Positions 8,038-18,181 of a DNA stretch of 64,000 bases are shown piece by piece (positions within the stretch are counted from its first letter, which is position 1; the number at the start of each line of letters is the position of its first letter). The DNA is from Pontibacter pudoricolor (GTDB lineage: Bacteria > Bacteroidota > Bacteroidia > Cytophagales > Hymenobacteraceae): contig NZ_CP048106.1 in assembly GCF_010092985.1 (NCBI RefSeq), forward strand, positions 1,054,001 to 1,118,000, written 5' to 3'. Below the pieces are notes generated by a model. The model searched no databases and had not been told where the DNA came from. It saw only the letters and a list, made by a program, of their open reading frames with translations. The position numbers and the translations under genes were made by a program.

Positions 8038-8769
8038 TTGTCTTCAACTATAGTTCCTGCACCGCGCCTGACGACGCTCACCTTGTTTGGTATTAAAAAG
8101 GGCCACCTGCGCTGGGGGTTGGCACAAATGGGTGCGGCTGGCCCGAAGTTAGCGAAAGTACCGGGCTTGTTTTTTTATAAACTACTGGGTAGCGGACGTG
8201 GCAGAGGATTTAGCATCAAACCAAATTTTTATCGTTACGGTATGCTTTGTACCTGGGAAAGCGATGAAGCGGCTGATAACTTTTTCCGGAGCTCCGACCT
8301 GATAAAAGAATATGAACAGCATACATTTGAACGCTGGACCTGCTACCTGCACCCCTTGCATAGCCACGGGCAATGGGACAAAAAAGAACCGTTCTCACCC
8401 CTTTCAAGTTTAAACTATAGTTCAGGGCCTATTGCAGTGCTTACCCGTGCCAGCATAAACATGCGGGCTTTGCCCAACTTCTGGCGTTTTGTGCCGCAAT
8501 CCAGCAAAGCGCTGGATGAGGCAGATGGATTGGTTTGCTCGATTGGTCTGGGTGAATTACCACTAATCCGCCAGGCAACGTTCAGTATCTGGGAGTCGGC
8601 AGAGGCTATGAAAAAATATGCCTACCGCAACCCGAAGCACCAGGAAGTAATCAGAAGAACCCGCTCCGAAAACTGGTACTCCGAGGAGCTTTTTGCCCGG
8701 TTTATCCCGCTGAAAACAGTCGGTACCTGGAACGGAACAGACCCGGTAGGTAGCTACGTGGCTGGTTAA
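8038..8769 (+). CDS. Spheroidene monooxygenase-like (CrtA family) protein
   Basis: 243 residues. Resembles CrtA, a carotenoid ketolase/hydroxylase: LTLFGIKKGHLRWGLAQMG, KLLGSGRGRGFSIKPNFYRYGMLCTWESDEAADNFF, an internal beta strand GPIAVLTRASINMRALPNFW and SIGLGELPLIRQATFSIWESAEAMKKYAYR. It fits a pigmented Cytophagales, where CrtA-like enzymes modify acyclic or myxol-type carotenoids. Start is TTG at 8038; no in-frame ATG lies upstream, and the next ATG (residue 31) would cut into the conserved N-terminus. Two AACTATAGTT copies fall within the gene (8046, 8413). The 3' end overlaps the convergent DUF1003 gene by 4 bases. Confidence 0.8.
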   Translation: MSSTIVPAPRLTTLTLFGIKKGHLRWGLAQMGAAGPKLAKVPGLFFYKLLGSGRGRGFSIKPNFYRYGMLCTWESDEAADNFFRSSDLIKEYEQHTFERWTCYLHPLHSHGQWDKKEPFSPLSSLNYSSGPIAVLTRASINMRALPNFWRFVPQSSKALDEADGLVCSIGLGELPLIRQATFSIWESAEAMKKYAYRNPKHQEVIRRTRSENWYSEELFARFIPLKTVGTWNGTDPVGSYVAG

Positions 8770-9485
8770 TGCTTTTTGCTTTTTAAGCCTACCATAATAT
8801 CTTCCAGCAGGTCTACCTGAATTTGCTGTATCTCTATCAGGCGCTGGTTTTGGTTGATGATCAGGTGATCTATCTTTTCGTGCAGTAATCGTATTTCCAG
8901 TTCCGCTTTCAGGTTCACCTGGTAATCATATTCCGAGCGTTGCCGGTCTTTTGCCTCTTTCCGGTTCTGGCTCATCATAATAATAGGTGCCTGTATAGCA
9001 GCCAGGCAGGAAAGTATCAGGTTTAAAAGGATAAAAGGGTAAGGATCAAAGGGCCGGGTAGCTGCAAAGTATACATTGATGGCAATCCAGAGAAAAAGAA
9101 ATGAAAAGAAGATCAGGATAAATGTCCAGCTTCCACCAAAAGTCGCAATTTTATCGGATACACGTTCCCCGAACGTAAGGTTTTCGGAGAGTTCTGTTTC
9201 TATGTTAGAAGACAGTAACTCATGTTCGTTTATGCTTTTGATTACCTCTTTTTCCAGCTCCGACAATTCTCCCAGCTCGCTGGTAAGCATATTTTCGAGG
9301 TACTTATTACGGTACTGGTTTAGCACAGCAATAGAAACAAAACCTTTCTCATCAAAATGAGGATGTTCTGCTTTCATTAAATCCAGGATGCCCTTGCGTA
9401 TGTCTGTGCCGGACACCAGTTGCTGCATAGGCAAATGTTTTCCGGTTACCTGGCAAACGCCGCTGTTGCTACGATGCATTTTCAT
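8766..9485 (-). CDS. DUF1003 membrane protein
   Basis: 239 residues. The N-terminal part (to about 110) is soluble: CQVTGKHLPMQQLVSGTDIR has a Cys pair-like start and the AVLNQYRNKYLENML block. Two adjacent membrane segments follow (WTFILIFFSFLFLWIAINVYF and FILLNLILSCLAAIQAPIIM, about 125-175), then MSQNRKEAKDRQRSEYDYQVNLKAE and a C-terminal helix. This is the DUF1003 layout, of unknown function. Ends convergent and overlapping with the CrtA-like gene. Confidence 0.85.
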   Translation of the reverse strand: MKMHRSNSGVCQVTGKHLPMQQLVSGTDIRKGILDLMKAEHPHFDEKGFVSIAVLNQYRNKYLENMLTSELGELSELEKEVIKSINEHELLSSNIETELSENLTFGERVSDKIATFGGSWTFILIFFSFLFLWIAINVYFAATRPFDPYPFILLNLILSCLAAIQAPIIMMSQNRKEAKDRQRSEYDYQVNLKAELEIRLLHEKIDHLIINQNQRLIEIQQIQVDLLEDIMVGLKSKKH

Positions 9486-9549
9486 ATGTTTCTGGCATTA
9501 CCTTTAAAGTGCCATACGCAGAAAACGGAAGCGGCGGTATTTGTAGGGT

Positions 9550-10203
9550 TTATTTTAGGTCGTTGATCTGTTTTAGTGCATTCTTGAGCAGCATATCCAT
9601 AGCTTCATACGTTCTATAACCTCGGCTCAGCAGATGCACTTCATGTCCGTTGAGCAGGTACATACTCGGGAAAGCAATGGCCTGCAGGTGGCGGGCGATC
9701 ACAAAATCCTGCTTGGTTTTCTCTCTCATGTCATCGGAGTTAAACTTCTCCAGAAAGGTATCTTCTTCAATCCCGAAGGTAGAAGCAATCTCAGCCAGCA
9801 CAACGCCATTTGTAACATCGTTATTACCCGCATAAAAAGCATCCTGCACCTTCTCAGCCATTAGCAGCTCAGATTCCGGATGTAAATAGCGCATGGCAAC
9901 TACCGCCCGGCAAGCCGGCTCAGTGTTATAGATAAAATCTGTTCTGTTAAAAAAACTATAATCAAACGGTTGACCGGTAACCTGCTCCACATCCTGCCAA
10001 TGCTGCTTGGTTTTGGCTAGATTTTCTGCATCCATCGGTTCTGTATTTGCACGGAGTCCGCCCAGTACCAGTTTAAAGTTCAGTTTGCCCTCCTGTTCCT
10101 GTTTTATGCGATGCAGTACCGGCGCAAAACCATAGCACCACGAGCACATGGGGTCCATTACATAGATCAGGTGCGGCACATCCAGCAGATCGTATTTTTC
10201 CAT
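9550..10203 (-). CDS. DsbA-family protein (FrnE/thioredoxin fold), cytoplasmic
   Basis: 217 residues without a signal peptide. The redox motif is CSWC in DPMCSWCYGFAPVLHRI (about 18-23), with a DsbA-type helical insertion and the cis-proline region FPSMYLLNGHEVHLLSRGY near 178-197. This matches the COG3531/FrnE-like group, predicted to act as a cytosolic disulfide oxidoreductase or isomerase; partner unknown. Divergent from leuS across a 230-bp gap with an inverted repeat. Confidence 0.85.
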   Translation of the reverse strand: MEKYDLLDVPHLIYVMDPMCSWCYGFAPVLHRIKQEQEGKLNFKLVLGGLRANTEPMDAENLAKTKQHWQDVEQVTGQPFDYSFFNRTDFIYNTEPACRAVVAMRYLHPESELLMAEKVQDAFYAGNNDVTNGVVLAEIASTFGIEEDTFLEKFNSDDMREKTKQDFVIARHLQAIAFPSMYLLNGHEVHLLSRGYRTYEAMDMLLKNALKQINDLK

Positions 10204-10246
10204 TTCTATAGTTCTCTATTAAAAGTGCAAAGGTAACGTAATTGGA

Positions 10247-10379
10247 CCAGTGATTAAAGGGATTAGAATGATTTACAATGATTAAGTGTACCGCCAAACT
10301 ACAGCACTACAGCGTTATGAGGCATAATTAAAACTAAAGCAGAAATCATTTTAATCAGTAAAATCTCTTTAATCACCGG
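10247..10379. repeat. Imperfect inverted repeat upstream of leuS
   Basis: Left arm CCAGTGATTAAAGGGATT (from 10247) and right arm AATCTCTTTAATCACCGG (to 10379) are near reverse complements and continue inward (AATGATTT/AAATCATT), with about 65 bases between. Looks like a small dispersed element or a long hairpin; no gene inside. Confidence 0.6.
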
Positions 10380-10432
10380 TCAATGAATTATCTTAGCGGT
10401 TTAAGTTAGAACAAGCGAATTCGATTTAAACT

Positions 10433-13198
<2,766 letters not shown>

Positions 13199-13227
13199 GA
13201 GTATTCCATTTTACCAACTAACTCACT

Positions 13228-13259
13228 AAAAGCCGTCAGGAACCCATCTGACGGCTTTT
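13228..13259 (+). terminator. leuS terminator
   Basis: AAAAGCCGTCAG (13228-13239) pairs perfectly with CTGACGGCTTTT (13248-13259). Confidence 0.85.
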
Positions 13260-13286
13260 AGCATTTAGGTTCGGTCTACACCAAAC

Positions 13287-13320
13287 AAAAAGGTGATCAT
13301 GCTTTGTGCATCATCACCTT
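13287..13320 (-). terminator. MarR gene terminator
   Basis: AAGGTGAT and ATCACCTT (13313-13320) form the outer stem, with TGCAT/ATGC inside; on the minus strand TTTTT follows. Confidence 0.7.
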
Positions 13321-13352
13321 AGTTATGTTGGAGGTACTATAGTTCAGTTGGT

Positions 13353-13841
13353 TTATGCCGGAGTTGCACGAATACGCTTAGAGGCAGTTTTTATTGATTT
13401 GCGTACTTTCGATAGCAGTTCACTCAACTGTGTAGCTTCTTCTTCACTCAAATCATGAAGCAGGCCATCTAACAGGCTAAGTTCAGGATCAATCCCGGCC
13501 ATCATGTCGTGGCCCTTCTCAGATAGTATTATGTTTACCAATCGCTTATCATGCGGATTCTGCTTTACTTCCACAAACCCCTTTGCATTTAACCGGCTCA
13601 CTAACCTGGAAGTATCTGACATTTTATCCAGCATCTTATCCCGAAGTCCGGATGTTGAGATGGGTGTTGGAAACTGATCCCTTAAAATACGTAATGCGTT
13701 ATATTGCTGTGTAGTAAGGCCATGGCGTTTAAAAAAGCTCTCGTACCCATTAAAAAGAAACCCAGAAGTATAAAGAAGGTTCAAGCTCGCCTTCTGCCAT
13801 TCGTTGCGGATTTTAACCCCAACTTCATTCTCAAAATGCAT
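13353..13841 (-). CDS. MarR-family transcriptional regulator
   Basis: 162 residues: an N-terminal dimer helix, the winged helix-turn-helix (FFKRHGLTTQQYNALRILRD, then STSGLRDKMLDKMSDTSRLVSRL as recognition helix, about 60-95) and the wing FVEVKQNPHDKRLVNIILSEKG. The DKR of the wing is the typical MarR marker. Ligand and targets unknown; no adjacent divergent effector gene gives a clue. Confidence 0.92.
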   Translation of the reverse strand: MHFENEVGVKIRNEWQKASLNLLYTSGFLFNGYESFFKRHGLTTQQYNALRILRDQFPTPISTSGLRDKMLDKMSDTSRLVSRLNAKGFVEVKQNPHDKRLVNIILSEKGHDMMAGIDPELSLLDGLLHDLSEEEATQLSELLSKVRKSIKTASKRIRATPA

Positions 13842-14066
13842 AATTTAGTCTCAGGTGTGCTCCAATTATACTTAAAAATTCTGAATAAATAAGATAGACG
13901 GCTAAATAAATCATCTCAATGCCTATCATCTATCGACCAACTGCAAATCAGGTCAACATACCAGGTCATTCGGTTTTACCCGTTCTTCATATCCCTTGTT
14001 ACAAGTACCAGCTGGCGCAGTAAATAACAAAGAAATATATCTTACCGATAAAGAAGTATAAGGTTG

Positions 14067-14426
14067 CTACATCTTAAAATTTATAGACTGCTTTTGTGCC
14101 TTTGTTAATTTAGAAGCTACTAAAAAGTATGAATGATCTATAAGTTCCTGTAATAACTGCCCTGGTAAACCTGCCTCAGGAAGCACAGTGTTCCAATGCA
14201 GTTTGTTCATGTGGTATCCGGGTTTAATTTGCTGGTATTGCTCCCGTAATAAAACAGCCTGTTCAGGGTCGCACTTTAAAGCAATGCCTTTCTCAAATTC
14301 TGAAATGCTGCATAGTGCATACATTTTTCCGCACACTTTAAAAACCAGCGTATCCTCATCAAAAGGCAGTTCTTCTGTGGTGCCGGGCTTGGCCATGCAA
14401 TAATCTCGGAACGCTTCTATATCCAT
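14067..14426 (-). CDS. YjbR/MmcQ-family protein (first of two)
   Basis: 119 residues from the ATG at 14426. The longer frame to 14495 would start inside a terminator hairpin and add an unlike leader, so I reject it. Family marks: MDIEAFRDYCMAKPGTTEELPFD, FKVCGKMYAL, KCDPEQAVLLREQY and PGYHMNKLHWNTV. This is a CyaY-like fold (PF04237), sometimes described as DNA-binding; function not established. A relative lies at 53873. Confidence 0.88.
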   Translation of the reverse strand: MDIEAFRDYCMAKPGTTEELPFDEDTLVFKVCGKMYALCSISEFEKGIALKCDPEQAVLLREQYQQIKPGYHMNKLHWNTVLPEAGLPGQLLQELIDHSYFLVASKLTKAQKQSINFKM

Positions 14427-14461
14427 ACCTGTAATGACGTAAATTATAGCTCTAATGTAAT

Positions 14462-14491
14462 AAAAAAAGGAGAACTGTGTAGCCCTCCTTT
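14462..14491 (-). terminator. Terminator between the microprotein gene and YjbR/MmcQ gene
   Basis: AAAGGAG (14466-14472) pairs with CTCCTTT (14485-14491); on the minus strand a T7 run follows. Confidence 0.8.
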
Positions 14492-14515
14492 CCATAGTAT
14501 ATAGTTTAGTTCTGC

Positions 14516-14680
14516 CTAAATATGCTTGATAATAAAGTAAATGATAGCAGCCAGGAACATCAGGATAGATATTTTATTGATCGTGTGCATGGCACGCAGG
14601 TTAAAGGTGCTCTTGCGGTTCGGGTCTTTTTTACGGAAAAAGTAAGTCGCTACTTCCGTGAAATCAAATAATCCCTTCAT
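14516..14680 (-). CDS. 54-residue membrane microprotein (DUF6728-like)
   Basis: ATG at 14680, stop TAG at 14516-14518. Sequence MKGLFDFTEVATYFFRKKD continues with PNRKSTFNLRAMHTINKIS and one C-terminal membrane helix (ILMFLAAIIYFIIKHI). The YFFRKKDP and NLRAMHTINKISI blocks match what I recall of DUF6728, a small protein family of Cytophagales/Hymenobacteraceae. Followed by a strong terminator. Function unknown. Confidence 0.75.
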   Translation of the reverse strand: MKGLFDFTEVATYFFRKKDPNRKSTFNLRAMHTINKISILMFLAAIIYFIIKHI

Positions 14681-14786
14681 ATGGTTTTCAGTTAATATTT
14701 ATCAGTACTCAAAAAAGCAGTAACTATAGTTTTAGCTGCCCTACATCACATTACTTAAAGATAACAAAAGATTTATAGTTGGCAGA

Positions 14787-16781
14787 CTATTCTTCCAGTA
14801 TAACCGGTTCAATCCAGCGGGCATCTTCGCGTATCAGTTCAATCAGTTCATCAACGGCGCGGTCGGCGGGTACCGATTTTTTAACTACTGTCTGCCCACG
14901 ATACAGCGCAATCTTATCTTTACCTACCCCAACATAGCCATAATCAGCATCAGCCATTTCACCGGGACCGTTCACGATACAACCCATAATCCCGATCTTC
15001 ACGCCTTTCAGGTGGTCGGTGCGTTTACGGATCATAGCCGTAGTTTCCTGCAGATCAAATAGAGTTCGTCCACAGCTCGGGCAACTGATGTACTCTGTTT
15101 TGCTCATTCGTGTGCGGGCCGCCTGTAGTATGCCGAAACTTAGTTTATTCAGCGTATCTATAGTTTGCAGCCACGCTCCTTTTTCCTGATCCGGTAACAG
15201 TTCGGTGCCTAGCATTACTCCATCTCCCAGCCCATCAATCAGCAAGCCACCCATATCGGTAGAAGCGTATAGTTGAACTTCATCTGAAGTTAGCAGTCCG
15301 TATTCTCTTTTAATGATACACGGTGCCTGTACGCCATTATTCATCAGCCTGAAAAAGCATTTGCGCAGTTCGGGCATGGCATGTTCGTTGGTCGTATGCA
15401 GCATAAGAACGGCTGTTCCATCGGTCTTGAGCCTTTCTATTACCTCCTGGGTCAGGTCAGCTATAGTTGCCAGTACAAAGTTAAGCTTGGCATGACGAGG
15501 CTGATCTGCCAGGTATTGCGCTGCAGTTAAAAGTGGATGTCTGTGTTCGCTATGCGCTGCTTTCTGCCACGAACTATAGTTTACGATCTCCTTCAGCCCG
15601 TTTGGCAACATAAACGTGATCGGGTTATCGCCGGTATAGATATAGTCAGCACCCAGGTCGTTCATGTTAAACTTATCGAGCAGCATGGAATACAAATGGC
15701 CCACACTTTTCAGGTCTGCATATTGTACTTCTGTAAGGCGGCTCAGGTCAGCAATAACACGGGGAACATTCTGTGCGCCTAGGTTTTCTACTTCTATCGT
15801 TTCCCTGCGGTGATACTGGAACGGATCTATCGGAACATTGCAGATCGGCTTAATCGGAGCGGCTTTTTCGGCGCGATGCGTATAGCGGTCGATCAATGCT
15901 TTGGCTACCGGCGCTTCTGCCTCAGGAGCTTCGGTTAACGAAACGCGAACAGTATCGCCCAGGCCATCTTCCAGCAAAGTACCAATACCAACTGCCGACT
16001 TAATACGCCCATCTTCTGCTTCGCCGGCTTCAGTTACGCCCAAATGTAACGGATAGGGTTGTAAACCTTCCTCATCAAGCTTCTGGACAAGCAAACGATA
16101 CGCCTGCACCATTACCTGCGTATTCGAAGCCTTCATCGAGATAACCAGATCATAGTAGCCTTCGCTTTCGCAGATACGGATAAACTCCAGCGCACTTTCC
16201 ACCATGCCAATTGGGGTATCTCCGTAACGGCTCAGGATTCTGTCTGATAACGAGCCGTGGTTGGTACCAATTCGCATGGCAGTACCGTGTTCTTTACAAA
16301 TGCGCACCAGTGGCAAAAAGCGATCACGGATGCGGTCAAGCTCAGCCTGGTACGTTTCGTCGTTATATTCTATTACTTCAAATTTCTTCTTGTCAGCATA
16401 GTTGCCCGGGTTTACGCGAACCTTCTCAACTATACGGGCAGCAACTTCAGCGGCATTCGGCGTAAAATGGATGTCAGCAACAAGGGGTACATTATAACCA
16501 CGCCTGTTCAGTTCATCTTTTATGTTCTTCAGATTTTCAGCTTCTTTTATGCTGGGCGCCGTAATCCGGATATACTCACAACCGGCTTCAATCATCCGGA
16601 TGCACTGCTCCACAGAACCCATCGTATCCATGGTGTCCACTGTCGTCATCGACTGCACCCGAATCGGGTAATCGCCGCCCATCGGAACACCGCCTATAGT
16701 TACAACACGCGTTTTACGACGTTTATATTCTGTCAGGCTCGGGCAATAGCTCTTATTCATTTGATCGATCTCGCAATTCAT
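14787..16781 (-). CDS. ispG: 4-hydroxy-3-methylbut-2-enyl diphosphate synthase, long form
   Basis: Iron-sulfur enzyme of the MEP isoprenoid pathway. 664 residues, the extended type found in Bacteroidota, Chlamydiae and plants, with an extra domain between the TIM barrel and the Fe-S domain. N-terminal barrel: VQSMTTVDTMDT, VPLVADIHFTP, VRVNPGNYADKKKFEV. C-terminal Fe-S ligands: ISCPSCGRTLFDLQ (about 565) and GIMGCIVNGPGEMADADYGYVG (about 598). The ATG at 16760 (MNKSYCPSLTEY) is an equally good start. Supplies precursors for the pigments the CrtA-like gene would modify, though not co-transcribed. Confidence 0.96.
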   Translation of the reverse strand: MNCEIDQMNKSYCPSLTEYKRRKTRVVTIGGVPMGGDYPIRVQSMTTVDTMDTMGSVEQCIRMIEAGCEYIRITAPSIKEAENLKNIKDELNRRGYNVPLVADIHFTPNAAEVAARIVEKVRVNPGNYADKKKFEVIEYNDETYQAELDRIRDRFLPLVRICKEHGTAMRIGTNHGSLSDRILSRYGDTPIGMVESALEFIRICESEGYYDLVISMKASNTQVMVQAYRLLVQKLDEEGLQPYPLHLGVTEAGEAEDGRIKSAVGIGTLLEDGLGDTVRVSLTEAPEAEAPVAKALIDRYTHRAEKAAPIKPICNVPIDPFQYHRRETIEVENLGAQNVPRVIADLSRLTEVQYADLKSVGHLYSMLLDKFNMNDLGADYIYTGDNPITFMLPNGLKEIVNYSSWQKAAHSEHRHPLLTAAQYLADQPRHAKLNFVLATIADLTQEVIERLKTDGTAVLMLHTTNEHAMPELRKCFFRLMNNGVQAPCIIKREYGLLTSDEVQLYASTDMGGLLIDGLGDGVMLGTELLPDQEKGAWLQTIDTLNKLSFGILQAARTRMSKTEYISCPSCGRTLFDLQETTAMIRKRTDHLKGVKIGIMGCIVNGPGEMADADYGYVGVGKDKIALYRGQTVVKKSVPADRAVDELIELIREDARWIEPVILEE

Positions 16782-16916
16782 CTATCTCTTAACTAAAGTT
16801 GCGTCTGCTTTGTTCAAAGGGGAAATTACGTAAAATTAGCTTTTTTCAGCATAACATTAAGCAGGCCGCACAGAAGTGTTATGATTTACGTATGAAGCAT
16901 TATAAATCAGCAACTT

Positions 16917-17282
16917 ATGATACACATGCGCGCTTTCATGCCCGATAATACGCAACAGCGGTTAAGCGACCTGCTGCGCTGGGGCAAACTACGGCAGGAT
17001 CAGGTAAGTCAGGCTATTCTTATTACCAACGAATCAGTAATAGGATTTCTGAAACGCCAGTTACAAAAAGGTAACTGGAGAGCCGTGAACGATGTGCTGG
17101 AAGGCAAACCTATGACCAAAGCCGGACAATTCATGCTAAACGAACTCCGGGACCACATCGCCACCAACCTGATCATGCGTCTTGGCTTAAGAAAAGTTAT
17201 TGCCGTGGGTATAGCCCTGGTTATTCTGCCACTTGTACTCGCAAAATTAAGTGGAAGTGTGATAAACAGGTTTAAAAGCTGA
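16917..17282 (+). CDS. Hypothetical protein with C-terminal membrane helix
   Basis: 121 residues (ATG at 16917; alternatives at 16926 and 16938). The soluble part (MPDNTQQRLSDLLRWGKLRQ, then QVSQAILITNESVIGFLKRQLQKGNW) is helical and moderately basic. The end has one membrane segment (VIAVGIALVILPLVLAKLSG). No family recognised. Single gene, facing the repeat island. Confidence 0.55.
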   Translation: MIHMRAFMPDNTQQRLSDLLRWGKLRQDQVSQAILITNESVIGFLKRQLQKGNWRAVNDVLEGKPMTKAGQFMLNELRDHIATNLIMRLGLRKVIAVGIALVILPLVLAKLSGSVINRFKS

Positions 17283-17726
17283 AATAAGTAGCTGACAGTG
17301 GATGTTAACCTGCTCCCTACCAAAAAGGGATTTTGGTTATAGTTGTAGTGCTATAATTGCTGTGATCTTACCACACTCAACTCTTCGGCTTTAACTTCTA
17401 AATTGTTTCCCGGTAGGCTGAGGCGGGGAGTTTTTAGGCCATGGCTATAGTTTTACCCCTTCCCAGCCTTCCCCTAAAAACAGGGGAAGGAGCTTACCAG
17501 CCTTTGCTATAGATGGAGTTATAGTTTTATAGTTGCTGTTCTAACCCACCCCTGCCCCTCCCAAGAGGGGAATTTTGGCTATAGTTAAAGCTTAGCTATA
17601 GTTTTATAGTTTCTGTTTGTCATCCCCCTGCCCCCTTCAAAGGGGGGCTTTTCTGCTACGACTTGTCCATCTGTCATTTCGACGTTAGGAGAAACCTGAA
17701 TTAGCTATAGTTACAGCCTGTCGAGC

Positions 17727-17746
17727 GGACAGGTCGCGACCTGTCC
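17727..17746. repeat. REP-like 20-bp perfect palindrome
   Basis: GGACAGGTCGCGACCTGTCC is self-complementary, flanked by CCTACGG on one side. Counterpart of the hairpin at 6331-6350. Confidence 0.85.
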
Positions 17747-17807
17747 CTACGGAATTACAGCCACGGTAAAGCTAAGTGCAATAGAGCTTCACTTAACTAT
17801 AGTTTAG

Positions 17808-17951
17808 CTATCGAACTGATCACAGTCTTTGGGTTGAGCGCCTTTGCTTTGTTGCGGTGCCGTCAGGCAACCCGAGCAGAGCGAGGGTAGCAAGAAAGCA
17901 GCAGCGCGATGCCCGAAGACGGGGCCTCCCGGCCGTGAGGGCACCAAAGCT
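17808..17951 (-). repeat. Core repeat module, copy B
   Basis: Reverse complement of 6121-6264 with five substitutions over about 143 bp and no gaps that I can find. Flanks are also related but much more diverged. Confidence 0.85.
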
Positions 17952-18131
17952 AAATTGAAACTGTAGGTTCATAAAGCTCCCAGGATTGGAAGTGGCAATA
18001 GAAGAAAGGCTTTGTTCAGGTTAGAAGTAAATCAAACTATAGCACTCAGATTTCTCCTGACGTCGAAATGACAAAAGTGGAATTATAGGACTCATAAGCT
18101 CCCCGGCTTAGCTCGGAATGAAAAGAAAAAC

Positions 18132-18160
18132 AAAAAGGGACATCTTTTCAGAGGTCCCTT
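18132..18160 (-). terminator. Glutamine synthetase gene terminator
   Basis: AAGGGAC (18135-18141) pairs with GTCCCTT (18154-18160); T-rich tract follows on the minus strand. Confidence 0.8.
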
Positions 18161-18181
18161 CTCTATAAAACCAAAATACGA

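Larger units (their letters stand above)
17440..18125 (-). repeat. Composite repeat island B, inverted relative to island A
   Basis: A roughly 900-base gap between convergent genes. On the + strand the modules of island A appear reversed: CCTTCCCAGCCTTCCCC..GGGGAAGGAGC (about 17459-17493), ACCCACCCCTGCCCCTCC (about 17545-17562), CATCCCCCTGCCCCC (about 17621-17635), TGTCATTTCGACGTTAGGAG (about 17672-17691), the GGACAGGTCG palindrome (17727-17746), the 143-bp core (17808-17951), GGGAGCTTT-side sequence (about 17970) and GAGAAATCTGAGTGCTATAG in reverse (about 18030-18060). Spacers carry many CTATAG copies. No gene supported. Confidence 0.85.

Noticed and set aside
14427-14495. Longer start of the YjbR/MmcQ gene at 14495
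   Set aside because: Begins beyond a terminator hairpin and adds residues unlike the family.
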